DNA of 58,508 nt from Candidatus Melainabacteria bacterium (GCA_016212515.1 JACRFZ010000041.1:1-58508); one strand, 5' to 3'; counted from the first letter of the stretch, positions 26,402 through 34,539 are shown. Translations and numbers: made by a program. Notes: generated by a model not told the origin, from the sequence alone.

Positions 26402-27796
26402 ATGACAACAAAAAACAGAGAGACCCCAACGAGCGGCGGCTACACCCAGCGTTTCGAGCGGCGACCGGAGTTTGAACTCTGGGGTTCGCTTGTGAAAGAC
26501 GTGGTGGATGCCGGCGGCGTTCGCCAGCGCACCGTGGACGACCTCAAGATTTTCAAAATCTCCGATGTCTTCGCCGGCAACGATGAAATCTTCATCGGCT
26601 TCGGCAAGCCCAATGCCTATCTGGTGGTTCCGGACGGCCAGGGCGGCTATCAGAAGTTCGCCGGTAAGAGCCTCAGGCGCGCTCCGTCTCGCATCGAGGA
26701 TACCCGCGGCTTTGTGCAGTCGGGTGTGCTGGTCAGGCTGAAGAATCTGCCGCAAGGCGCTGCGGAAGCGCTGCGGCAGGCCATGCTGGTGCACAACAAC
26801 GTCAAGTTCTGGACCTGCGTCAATGCCATCCTGCACGTCATGTCCACGGCCGGCTTCACCTCGCCCACCAAGCCGCTCACCAAGCGCTACATGCCCTACT
26901 CCTTCATGCACGACATCTTGCATGCGGGCATCATGTATGAAGGCAAGCCGGTGGAATTCGAGATCATTCGCACCACCCCCGAGCCGCTGCAGCGCTATGC
27001 CTCGCAGGTGGTGAGGGCCGAGCTTCTCACCTTCTGTCGCCATGCCGACCGCTCCCTGCAAGGCGCGGCCAAGAAGAACCGTCTGGCAGCATTCGTCTAC
27101 GGACTGGCTGCCAAGCCGCTGTCCTTCGTCAGTGCCGACGGTAAGACGAAAGCAGCGCCGAAGGCTCCTGTTGCTCCGGCTCTGCCTGACGGAATCGACT
27201 ACGCCGGCGGCATTGATGTGCGCGTCACCGGCGCTTCCATGCTGGTGGCTTTCATGCGTCAGTTCTGGGGTCCCCATGCCTTCTTCGAGGCTACCCAGCG
27301 ACGCGTCGATGTGAACAGCTTCCTGCAGGAAGACCTGCGTCCCTTCCCCAACCCCAAGCCAAACCTGGTTACTCGCTTGAAGAAAGCGGTGCTCTTCTCA
27401 CCACTGGTGGTGCGAGGTATCCGTGCTCTTCTGGCGACTGAGTACCTGAGCGTGGGCGAGCGGCGGGAATGCGACATCTACGACATGCTGCGTACTGATT
27501 CGGACAAGGCGCCGAATAAGTACAACCTGGTCATCACCGACGAAAGCATCTCGGTGGCTCGCATCAGCGTGCGCGCCAAGGTGGTGGACTGGATTCTGGC
27601 CAAGCATGTGCTCATGTCCGGCTATCACCCACGTGTGCGCTTCGCCGGCGAGATCTGGAAGGACGAGGAGGGTGTCATTCACCTGAACCGCAATTCCGGT
27701 ACGTACCAGCCTTCGGCAGAGCAACTGCAAGCGGCTGCGGCTTTCTTGCGGGCAATCTTCCCGAATCTGAAGGTCGTCGTAGACGACAAACTCTAA
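26402..27796 (+). CDS. Large protein of unknown function
   Basis: 464 residues, ATG preceded by GAGGTATCT. I do not recognise the family. It has no signal peptide or membrane segment. Visible landmarks are KFWTCVNAILHVM near residue 140, a linker around 240-265 rich in Ala, Pro and Lys, and a C-terminal domain with HPRVRFAGEIWKDEEG followed by LNRNSGTYQPS near residue 430 and ending FPNLKVVVDD. The N-SGTY-P block looks like a conserved functional motif rather than random sequence. It is the longest gene of the GC-rich run and shares its ribosome-site context with two other genes there. Confidence 0.65.
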   Translation: MTTKNRETPTSGGYTQRFERRPEFELWGSLVKDVVDAGGVRQRTVDDLKIFKISDVFAGNDEIFIGFGKPNAYLVVPDGQGGYQKFAGKSLRRAPSRIEDTRGFVQSGVLVRLKNLPQGAAEALRQAMLVHNNVKFWTCVNAILHVMSTAGFTSPTKPLTKRYMPYSFMHDILHAGIMYEGKPVEFEIIRTTPEPLQRYASQVVRAELLTFCRHADRSLQGAAKKNRLAAFVYGLAAKPLSFVSADGKTKAAPKAPVAPALPDGIDYAGGIDVRVTGASMLVAFMRQFWGPHAFFEATQRRVDVNSFLQEDLRPFPNPKPNLVTRLKKAVLFSPLVVRGIRALLATEYLSVGERRECDIYDMLRTDSDKAPNKYNLVITDESISVARISVRAKVVDWILAKHVLMSGYHPRVRFAGEIWKDEEGVIHLNRNSGTYQPSAEQLQAAAAFLRAIFPNLKVVVDDKL

Positions 27797-27842
27797 GAAC
27801 CGAACCTGTAAGTGGTGCCGGTGTTGGTGGCATTTCTTGCTG

Positions 27843-27873
27843 CCCGCCGGCGCCTCCCGCGGGTTTTCTTTTC
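27843..27873 (+). terminator. Terminator after the 464-residue gene
   Basis: CCCGC (27843-27847) pairs with GCGGG (27859-27863) and can extend in alternative foldings of the GC-rich loop; the stem is followed by TTTTCTTTTC. Confidence 0.6.
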
Positions 27874-27881
27874 AATTTGGA

Positions 27882-27910
27882 AGCCGGTTTTTCTAAGTAG
27901 AAAACCGGCT
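27882..27910. promoter_or_regulatory. Perfect hairpin in the leader of the EF-hand gene
   Basis: AGCCGGTTTT (27882-27891) and AAAACCGGCT (27901-27910) form a perfect 10-bp stem with a 9-base loop. The 3' arm ends directly against the GGGAG ribosome site of the gene at 27927. It could be a second terminator element, a transcript-stabilising 5' structure or a translation control element. Confidence 0.55.
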
Positions 27911-27926
27911 GGGAGATTTCTATAAG

Positions 27927-28496
27927 ATGTACCAACACACCTATCAGTCCATCGACTACGCCTTCGCTTCGTTCTTCGCCATGCTCCTCTTCATGGTGGG
28001 CTTGCTTTTCGGCATGATTGCCATGACTGCCTACGAGAGCGGTCGCAAGCCCCTCATCACCACAGTAATTGTCACAAACCTGGTGGTGGGCGTCATTTGC
28101 AGTGTGATCTTGTATCACTTGTTCGACAACGGACCCTTCGTCATGTGGCCGGCGGCTTACTGGCTAGGCTTTCTCATCTGCTCGGTATCCATAGCTCTCA
28201 CGGCTGCCCGCGAGATCGAGAAAGAGCTGGCTCTGGGCAAGGAGATTTCGGCGCAAGCCAGTCGCCTGCAGGAACTGCTCGACAACGACCGGGACGGCGT
28301 CATTTCCACCAAGGATATCGATGCCGCCGGTGAAACGGCGGTTCGCCACGGTATCCGTCAGGCGGTGGTGAAACACATGCGCGGCAACATGAGCTCCATC
28401 GGACACGAGGTGGGTTCCAGCGTCTATGTGGCCAGTCTCATCGACCTGACCTCGCTCGAGACCCGGCTTCTGGACAAGTACAAAGCCTGGCTCTGA
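27927..28496 (+). CDS. Membrane protein with a cytoplasmic EF-hand
   Basis: 189 residues, ATG after GGGAG. Three membrane segments are visible (about residues 9-36, 43-63 and 70-90), followed by a soluble C-terminal half. Residues about 115-126 read DNDRDGVISTKD, a textbook EF-hand loop with acidic or polar residues at positions 1, 3, 5 and 12 and Gly at 6. This suggests calcium sensing at the membrane. No other domain is recognised after the loop; the remaining 60 residues are helical. It belongs to the GC-rich plus-strand run and is preceded by two hairpins. Confidence 0.75.
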   Translation: MYQHTYQSIDYAFASFFAMLLFMVGLLFGMIAMTAYESGRKPLITTVIVTNLVVGVICSVILYHLFDNGPFVMWPAAYWLGFLICSVSIALTAAREIEKELALGKEISAQASRLQELLDNDRDGVISTKDIDAAGETAVRHGIRQAVVKHMRGNMSSIGHEVGSSVYVASLIDLTSLETRLLDKYKAWL

Positions 28497-28557
28497 GCGG
28501 CTCCCGTGCTTTCCTGAAGGAAGCACACCAAAAGATGCCGACGAGACTACTTCACGG

Positions 28558-29073
28558 GTGATCACGGCCTGCGTCATGGAGGCTTCGGCGGCCGAAGGCA
28601 AGCCCATCGAGCCCGGTAGTCTCAAGTTCACCTACCAGCCGGGCCGCGGCTTCGGAGGTGGGCCCAGTGTTTCGGCCGAGTGCAAGCCGGCTGCCAAGCC
28701 GGTATTGACCGAGCCCGTGAGCGCACCTGCCGGTACGGTTGCTTTCCCCGGCACTTGCACGGTGCTTTTCGGCCCCGGCGAGTTTACGGAACTGCTCAAG
28801 AGTGCGGCGCGCAAGAGCGGCCTCGAGCCCACTTACGCCAGCGTCTCCTTCAACAAGGAGGACAGCACGGCGTCGGCCAGTATCTCCGTAAAGGGCGGCA
28901 GTGTCGCTCTCAGCAGCGAGGAAGTCAACCAGACCCTGGCGGAAATTCTGGCTCACCGCGGCTACACCGTGGTGGCCGGCGGTTTCAAGTACAGCTACCA
29001 GAGCGCCGGCTTCGGCGGCTCGGGCGGCACCAGCGTTAAGGTGACCGTCACCGGGGTGCCCACGCGCCTCTAA
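28558..29073 (+). CDS. Protein of unknown function
   Basis: 171 residues from GTG at 28558; ATG at 28576 is an alternative and neither has a good ribosome site. An eight-codon reading frame (ATG at 28535, MPTRLLHG) ends in a TGA overlapping the GTG, so coupling by a mini-cistron is conceivable. The protein is Gly/Ser/Pro-rich at both ends, with a central FTELLKSAARKSGLEPTYAS and a C-terminal AEILAHRGYTVVAGGFKYSY that look like alternating helix and strand. No family. Last gene of the GC-rich run. Confidence 0.55.
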   Translation: MITACVMEASAAEGKPIEPGSLKFTYQPGRGFGGGPSVSAECKPAAKPVLTEPVSAPAGTVAFPGTCTVLFGPGEFTELLKSAARKSGLEPTYASVSFNKEDSTASASISVKGGSVALSSEEVNQTLAEILAHRGYTVVAGGFKYSYQSAGFGGSGGTSVKVTVTGVPTRL

Positions 29074-29265
29074 GAACGGCTGCCTGATGGCATTTTAAAC
29101 AGGTGCCGTGAGCGATGGCCTGGCCGTCGCCCTCGGCGCCTATCTTTCCGTTCCGCCTGGATAGGCGATACAGTCTGGTTCCATGGCTTTTTTCTTTTTT
29201 TTAAGCATACAAAATGAAGTAGGAGAAATCTGCATGGCACCATTTTTGGTGGCAGGCTTGCATGT

Positions 29266-30600
29266 TCAGATGACGGTAGAGAAATCGAAAGAACCCTGGT
29301 TTTCCCAGAAGACCAGTCGGTCGCCGGACCAACGCACGAACTGGACATTGCCTTCCTGCGAAACAACGATAGCAAGAGCGTCTTTGAGCTCGTGGCAGAT
29401 GCGATAAGCCGATCTGTGTCTGGTGCCCACGCCCAGGGTAGATTCGGTGCGACACTTGTTGCCTTCCAGATCGAGCGATTTGGTTATGGTACCGACTTCA
29501 GTGGTTTCGCAGTGTATCTCCGCTCCAAACCCTATTATCTCGAAGCGCTTGGTGAGCACCACGGCACCGTCGGCCACGGAGAGGCTGGAGATGAGGTGAG
29601 ACATCTCGAAGATCGATTCATCCAGGGGTATGATTCTGGGGTCCATGGTCTGCTGATATTCTTCCCAGCCCACCAGGTGGCTGTTGGCTGAAGGCAGGCT
29701 GGCAAGCGTATTCATGATCTCAATAATCAAGGTGCGAAAGCGAGCGCGCCCTTCCCCTTCGGCGAATTTGTATTTCATGGTCAGGTAGGGATTGGATCTT
29801 GTTAACTCAGCCGCTCTATCAGGCGGAATAAAGATCAAGGTGCCGCCGTGACGGAAGGCGCGCATGGCGGCGATGACTCGCTTCATCATCTGCTGGTCGA
29901 TGATTTTGGTCAATTCCGGGTCCAGTTCGGACCATTCTTCATCAGTGCCCTGGCTGGCTTTTCGGTGTATTTCCAGGCGTTCCTGACGGATTGGTTCAAA
30001 CCATTCTTGCAGCCAGGCGGAGCTGAAAACATTGAGAGATTGTCCCAGCACTTTGCCTTCCGAGAGGCTGACCAGAGTTTTGTTGCCTCTGGATACTTCC
30101 AGGATACCCGGACCCATTACCTTGATGACCAGTGAAGGCGGCAGTTTGGGCGGGGCGCCCCGCCCGCCGTGGCTGCGATGCAACCAGCGCGGACCGGTAT
30201 GGATGATGCCCCAGATTTCTAGACCGACTTCGGCGTCGAAACGAATGCCGATCATTGACCTTGAATAACTGGCTGCCGGAGAGAGTCTTCGCAGGGTGGA
30301 AGTGGAAAAGGGAAGATAGTCGGCGAATTCCAATTTCTGCACCCCTTCAGGCAGACCTTCGAAGGCGGCAAACTGATCGGGATCAGCCAGAATCAAGCGA
30401 AAGGCAACGTTCTCACCTTCATGGGTCATGAGGCTGGCCTGGTAGCAAGTGGAGAGCAAATCTTCCAGGGCTTCTTTATCGGGCAGGGCCAGCGATTCCC
30501 AGACGGAATCAGTGGCGCGCTTTCCATCTCTGGCTTTGTCCAGGCTTTGCCAGTGATTGGTTATGTAGTTGGCCAGGTCTTTAGGGTACAGGTATTTCAA
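29266..30600 (-). CDS. Diadenylate cyclase (DisA_N domain) with N-terminal sensor region
   Basis: 444 residues from TTG at 30600, chosen because GGAG lies seven bases upstream. The C-terminal 130 residues match the DisA_N/DAC catalytic domain that makes c-di-AMP from two ATP. The two active-site motifs are kept: SVADGAVV near residue 343 and GTRHRSAYRICHELKDALAIVVS near 391. The N-terminal 300 residues do not resemble DisA, CdaA or CdaS; I think of the DACNV-type sensor region named in comparative studies of diadenylate cyclases, but cannot confirm that. It has no membrane segment. Single gene, convergent with the GC-rich run. Confidence 0.8.
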   Translation of the reverse strand: MKYLYPKDLANYITNHWQSLDKARDGKRATDSVWESLALPDKEALEDLLSTCYQASLMTHEGENVAFRLILADPDQFAAFEGLPEGVQKLEFADYLPFSTSTLRRLSPAASYSRSMIGIRFDAEVGLEIWGIIHTGPRWLHRSHGGRGAPPKLPPSLVIKVMGPGILEVSRGNKTLVSLSEGKVLGQSLNVFSSAWLQEWFEPIRQERLEIHRKASQGTDEEWSELDPELTKIIDQQMMKRVIAAMRAFRHGGTLIFIPPDRAAELTRSNPYLTMKYKFAEGEGRARFRTLIIEIMNTLASLPSANSHLVGWEEYQQTMDPRIIPLDESIFEMSHLISSLSVADGAVVLTKRFEIIGFGAEIHCETTEVGTITKSLDLEGNKCRTESTLGVGTRHRSAYRICHELKDALAIVVSQEGNVQFVRWSGDRLVFWENQGSFDFSTVI

Positions 30601-30652
30601 TTGGGGCTCCGAGCTTGGGACTCTTCAGTTTATTTTAGGGCTCTCCTTTTTC

Positions 30653-31501
30653 CTACATACCCAGGGGGACGATGTCACTGTCTAGCTGTTTGAGTTTGGC
30701 TTGCAGTCTTTGTACCATTTCTTTGTCGCCTGTTTCGGCGAAGAACTTTTGAGCTGAGCTTGCCACGGTTCGATCACTGTTAAAGAGCCGCAGGGCATCC
30801 TCGTAGCATTTGCGAGCTCTACCGTAGTCTTTCAGTTGCCGGTAAGCTTCGGCGCGCAGTAAAAGCATGCGTCTGTGTACGGTTATCATCGGTGCCAGAT
30901 TTGTTTTCATAGCAGTGTCTGTATCTGCCAGAACACCCTTGTAATTCTTACTTTGCATGCGCAGATCGGCTCTAACAGACAGGGAATCTATGTCTTCTGG
31001 TTTGATTTTGAGAGCCGTATCGAGATTGTTTTCGGCCTCTTTGTATTGCCCCATCTTCTTGAGCAGTTGCGCTTTGTCGTAATAACAGTGCGCTTCCGGA
31101 CTTAAGGTGATGGCGGTATTGACGGCGCTCAGAGCCTCTTTGTTGCGGTTCAGGCGTCCTAAAAACTTGGCTTTCAGAAGCCACGGATATGCAACCACCG
31201 GGTTTAGTGCAATGGCTTTTTCGGCTGACTCCAGACCAAGTTTGTCATCATCTTCCAAATTCCAGAGCCATTGTGCTTTGAGAGTATAGAATTCCGCACG
31301 CTTGGGGTTCAGTTTGATTGCTTTGTCTAAAGTCTTCAGGGCCTGGTCGTCCACCTGGCGCCCCCTTTTCCACTGCTCTTTGGCCTCGGTGAAAAGTTTG
31401 TCTTCCATCGATTGGTTTTTTGCCGCAATCGTATTTGGAAGAGCAAGCATGCCAATCAGTAGAAAAGCCCCAAGCAGGCAAAATTTCATTTTCGTTTTCA
31501 A
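30653..31501 (-). CDS. Secreted TPR protein
   Basis: 282 residues from TTG at 31501, preceded by AAGGTAG; ATG at 31489 is the alternative. A signal peptide (MKFCLLGAFLLIGMLALPNTIAA) is clear, and the early Cys does not fit a lipobox well. From about residue 45 to 270 the protein is a row of five or six TPR units, for example ALKTLDKAIKLNPKRAEFYT and AENNLDTALKIKPEDIDSLS. Such proteins scaffold complexes in the envelope. It lies 52 bp upstream of the diadenylate cyclase start on the same strand and may share its transcript. Confidence 0.85.
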   Translation of the reverse strand: MKTKMKFCLLGAFLLIGMLALPNTIAAKNQSMEDKLFTEAKEQWKRGRQVDDQALKTLDKAIKLNPKRAEFYTLKAQWLWNLEDDDKLGLESAEKAIALNPVVAYPWLLKAKFLGRLNRNKEALSAVNTAITLSPEAHCYYDKAQLLKKMGQYKEAENNLDTALKIKPEDIDSLSVRADLRMQSKNYKGVLADTDTAMKTNLAPMITVHRRMLLLRAEAYRQLKDYGRARKCYEDALRLFNSDRTVASSAQKFFAETGDKEMVQRLQAKLKQLDSDIVPLGM

Positions 31502-31613
31502 CTTCTACCTTGAACCTGACTCTCACATTAGCACCGGCGCTTGAGGCTGGCAACTTTACTGTCGACAGATGTGGGGTTCTATTTGCTTCTTTATGGTGTT
31601 CTTTTGTGGAGAT

Positions 31614-31630
31614 AGCAAATAGACCGGTCT
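31614..31630. repeat. AGACCGGTC palindrome repeat, copy 1
   Basis: AGCAAATAGACCGGTCT, with a perfect 10-bp palindrome AGACCGGTCT at 31621-31630. The first 16 bases are identical to a site at 35200-35215, and the palindromic core recurs at 34524 and, inside the TerD gene, at 32915. It lies in the gap between the TPR gene and the gene at 31716. Confidence 0.7.
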
Positions 31631-31715
31631 AATATTGGCTTGCAAAAAAATATTGCAGGTAGGTAAGAGCCATCCAGCGCAAGCGTCCTTGCTTGCGCCT
31701 TTGGAAGTGCGTTAT

Positions 31716-32633
31716 TTAGCGCTTGTGTTTTGCGCGTTTACGGTTGCTTCTGGTTTTCTGGAAGCCGACCAGGCGCCTTATATCGGGATGTGTCGGGCGG
31801 CTGTGGGCGGACTTGCTGTTCCGCTGGGTGTAGGCGAAGTGTAAGTCCACAGCCCGCTCCTGTCCGCAACCAGTGGCTATGTCGCTTCTCACGATGCAGT
31901 CGAAGACGGTTTCTTCCAGATGTCGTTCTTCGTCTGTTAATTCCACAGGAGTAAATACAGTGCGTGGCGGCATGAAATTGAGCTGTCCATGCAGGGCCAT
32001 TGCATAGCCATGGGCAGCGGCTGCGTATCCGATCAGAAGTTGCAGGTTCTGTTCGCTTCTGGGTAGGAGTGCTTCACTCGGATTGAAAAATATCGGTGGA
32101 GCGAAAAATTCCCAGTTACTTCCCATTACGGCATCAGCGTAGTACTCGACCTTTTGAGCCAGTACGGCGAAATTGCGAAAATGGTGAGACTTTTCCCAGT
32201 AGTCTACGTAAGCCAGGGCCAGGCAGGCTTTTATGTAAGCACGGTAAAGCGCCACTGCGGCCATCTTGCGCTCACTGAAGTGAAATTTGCCTGCTTCATC
32301 GAGATTATCCATCTGGCTTTCGATAAAAGTACGCATGGCTTTGAGGGCCCCGCGCGCCTTGCGCACATGGAGAGACTGACCTTTGGGAGTGAGTTTAACG
32401 ATGCTGTCTCCTCGGGTTCTGGTGAAGAGAGCGGCCACTTCGAATATCTCGTCCTGGCAGGCTTGGAGTGCCATAACTGCGTCTCTGTTGTTTCGTAGGG
32501 TCTGCCAGTACATGGCGGTTTCGTTCATTGCGTTCATATTTTGCTCGTTCAAAAGAAAGGTCCCCGGACGGATCCTTTCGGTTAATTGCGACTTGTCCGG
32601 AGTCGCGCAGCTGCAACTGTAAAGTTGCGTCAT
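31716..32633 (-). CDS. Unknown protein downstream of TerD
   Basis: 305 residues from ATG at 32633, the first Met after the TerD stop in this frame; ATGs at 32537 and 32528 are possible and none has a clear ribosome site. The protein is helical and soluble (SIVKLTPKGQSLHVRKARGALKAM, KACLALAYVDYWEKSHHFRNFAVLAQKVEYYADAVMGSN trimmed here to key parts: KACLAL, YYADAVMG). It has a very basic C-terminal tail (KTRSNRKRAKHKR). No family recognised. It follows the TerD-like gene by 67 bp, so a shared role in that system is likely. Confidence 0.65.
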   Translation of the reverse strand: MTQLYSCSCATPDKSQLTERIRPGTFLLNEQNMNAMNETAMYWQTLRNNRDAVMALQACQDEIFEVAALFTRTRGDSIVKLTPKGQSLHVRKARGALKAMRTFIESQMDNLDEAGKFHFSERKMAAVALYRAYIKACLALAYVDYWEKSHHFRNFAVLAQKVEYYADAVMGSNWEFFAPPIFFNPSEALLPRSEQNLQLLIGYAAAAHGYAMALHGQLNFMPPRTVFTPVELTDEERHLEETVFDCIVRSDIATGCGQERAVDLHFAYTQRNSKSAHSRPTHPDIRRLVGFQKTRSNRKRAKHKR

Positions 32634-32700
32634 GCTGGACTGCTGTCGCAAAAGAGTTTTTGTTCTACAACGCAGTCCTCTTTGCCTCAGGGTAGCGGTG

Positions 32701-33282
32701 TCAAACGCTGAGGGAACGACCTTCTTCCGTCTTATCGATTCTTGCTCCATGGGCTTTGAGAATGGTGCTGATGCCGAACTGGCGCTCCGCTCTGAAGTAG
32801 GGCTCGAAACGCCATTGTCCTTCTTGTCTGACAAAGGCACCCCAGGTGAGGCGTTTGGCTTTGCCTTTGAGAACTCTTGAGGGTTTGAAAGTGACATCCC
32901 ATCTGGTGTTATCCAGACCGGTCAGTCTTATGCACGCCTCTTTGGTAAGATTCATGCGCTTGGGGCCGGTGCCGGGTTCGATTTCGCTGGCCGCCACAAG
33001 CACAATGCTGTGCACCGTATCCGGTATGGCTTCCAGGTTAAATTCGAAGTGTTCGGAAATCAGCCGGCCGTCCTGCACATCTTGCACAAGCTTGATGGCC
33101 TCGTTGTAAGCAGTAGTTTGACCATAAAATACTAGGCTCTCTTCCGAGGGCAGGCGTCCTTTCTCGTTCAGCATGAGAGCCCATTGGTCCGGCGCGGATT
33201 CGATATCGAACTCGACCTTGAGGCGATTCAGGTCGGCTGGGAGAAGCAGCAAATTTTTATATATAGTTGAAGCTGGGGTCAT
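32701..33282 (-). CDS. TerD-family protein
   Basis: 193 residues, ATG with GGAG seven bases upstream. The N-terminal 110 residues match the TerD pattern: LNRLKVEFDIESAPDQWALMLN, then GRLPSEESLVFYGQTT, then FEFNLEAIPDTVHSIVLVAA. The C-terminal part (FEPYFRAERQFGISTILKAHG) also resembles the end of TerD domains. TerD proteins bind calcium and occur in chemical-stress, tellurite and phage-resistance gene sets. The usual Asp pairs of the calcium site are only partly kept. No other ter genes (TerC, TerZ, TerB) are adjacent. First gene of a two-gene operon. Confidence 0.75.
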   Translation of the reverse strand: MTPASTIYKNLLLLPADLNRLKVEFDIESAPDQWALMLNEKGRLPSEESLVFYGQTTAYNEAIKLVQDVQDGRLISEHFEFNLEAIPDTVHSIVLVAASEIEPGTGPKRMNLTKEACIRLTGLDNTRWDVTFKPSRVLKGKAKRLTWGAFVRQEGQWRFEPYFRAERQFGISTILKAHGARIDKTEEGRSLSV

Positions 33283-33858
33283 GATGGTCTCCAGTGGGGC
33301 TAATGAAAAAATTGAGTTGTGGTGGGTGTTCTAATTTGCATTCCGGTTGCCTGTGCTCATTCTTTGCCGTTTGAAAGCGGCTTGAAAGGGCTTCATGTAG
33401 TTTTGTGGTTTGTAAGGGAGAGAGTTTTACCGGTTGAGCAGTTTTTAGAGAACAATTCATCCTGCTCCCGGTTGCAGTCTTGATACAAGAGGGATTAAGG
33501 CAAAACCCAATACTCTTCACCTTTTTGAGGTAGTCAAGCGGAAAGTGTCTCGTGCTATTCTCGCAAACCGACCGCCTTGATTTGGGCCGTTTTATTGCAT
33601 GGGGTCTGGGTCTTCCACACCTGGAAGAAGCGGAAGTGAGGGCGGCCGGCTAACTAACCGCCCTGCTTGCTTGTAACTGCCGGCTCTTTATAAGCAGAAT
33701 GGGATTTTCCTGTTGTTTCACCTGTTCATCTATTTTCCATTCATCCAGAGAAGCCTGTTCAAGCTTTTGTATTGCTGCCTCGACCTTGTCTGTGTCGCGC
33801 AAGCAACTACGACTGTCTGGACCTTCTCTGGTTTTTCAACAACATGAGGAGTATTACT
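33283..33858. other. Intergenic region between divergent units
   Basis: 576 bp between the TerD-like gene (minus) and the small gene at 33859 (plus). It has a GGGCGG/CCGCCC hairpin at about 33640-33665. I see no gene and no clear promoter pair; short open frames here lack ribosome sites. Confidence 0.5.
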
Positions 33859-34056
33859 ATGACTTCCAAATTCTTTCCCCAGGAGCCATCTTCGGCCCTT
33901 GACCCCCTTAACTTCGATCCCCATGCGTACCTTGCTGAAAGTGGCTTTTTTACCGCTGTCGATCAAGCATTTGCAGCCTTGTCGGCGGAGCTTGATCTGG
34001 AATTCGAGCAATTGAATGCTCGGATGAATGCCAGGTTTGACGAGATCTTTCGATGA
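33859..34056 (+). CDS. Small acidic protein
   Basis: 65 residues from ATG at 33859 with a strong GAGGAG seven bases upstream. The C-terminal half is an acidic amphipathic helix (TAVDQAFAALSAELDLEFEQ), the N-terminal half is Pro/Phe-rich. The stop overlaps the start of the next gene (ATGA), so the two are translationally coupled. No family recognised. Confidence 0.65.
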   Translation: MTSKFFPQEPSSALDPLNFDPHAYLAESGFFTAVDQAFAALSAELDLEFEQLNARMNARFDEIFR

Positions 34057-34415
34057 AAGCCTGTCTCTATGGCTTCTTCGGTGTGGTGCTGCTTTATGCC
34101 GGGTTTCTTTTAGCCGGTGCAGCACACACGGCAAACGGCATGGATAGCGAGGTTGCTTTCTGGTCTGCCATTATTAATGGTGCCGTGGTCGGGCTTGCGG
34201 TCTTGCTTGCTGCCGTCTATCGCTTTCGCCACTGGGCAAGGGCGCTGGCTCTTGCGCTTCTACCTCTGGGTGCTTTTACCGGCGGCTTGTATGGTGCCCT
34301 GGCGGCATTGCTTCTGGCACTGGGAGTCTTCCTGTTCAGTCTGGCCTTTGTCGGATTGAAAGGGGTTGAATCTAATTCCGACTCTGCTTCCGGTTCCGAT
34401 TCTGCTTCCGATTAG
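34053..34415 (+). CDS. Four-helix membrane protein with Ser/Asp tail
   Basis: 120 residues, start overlapping the upstream stop in ATGA. Four hydrophobic segments (about residues 4-24, 36-55, 62-78 and 82-102) make up most of it. The last 17 residues are a Ser/Asp/Ala repeat (SDSASGSDSASD), hydrophilic and acidic. No family recognised. It probably works with the 65-residue protein encoded before it. A terminator follows at 34540. Confidence 0.65.
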   Translation: MKACLYGFFGVVLLYAGFLLAGAAHTANGMDSEVAFWSAIINGAVVGLAVLLAAVYRFRHWARALALALLPLGAFTGGLYGALAALLLALGVFLFSLAFVGLKGVESNSDSASGSDSASD

Positions 34416-34520
34416 ACTGGAGCTTTCTTTTCCCTGGTGGAGTGGCATGGATGCCGCCTCACCGGAACCGGTTCGACTAACCGGTAAAGTTCAGGTAGCC
34501 TTTCTTTTCTGCCGGAGAAT

Positions 34521-34536
34521 AATAGACCGGTCAACT
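34521..34536. repeat. 16-bp direct repeat, left copy flanking the acetyltransferase
   Basis: AATAGACCGGTCAACT. An exact copy lies at 35204-35219, so the two bracket the acetyltransferase gene (34624-35208), 683 bp apart start to start. The core GACCGGTC is palindromic. Confidence 0.8.
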
Positions 34537-34539
34537 GGC

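Noticed and set aside
26081..27277. 398-codon minus-strand frame opposite the 464-residue unknown gene
   Set aside because: The plus-strand frame has a good ribosome site and codon bias; the antisense protein is rich in His, Gly and Gln, typical of shadows.
23563..29073. Reading the GC-rich run as a prophage or jumbo-phage remnant
   Set aside because: No capsid, terminase, portal, integrase or lysis genes are seen; the compositional difference alone does not prove phage origin.
33257..33520. 87-codon minus-strand frame upstream of the TerD-like gene
   Set aside because: It overlaps the TerD start, has no ribosome site and reads as non-protein-like sequence.
34484..34496. GGTTCGACTAACC, which looks like a tRNA T-arm
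   Set aside because: No acceptor stem, D-arm or anticodon arm can be built around it.
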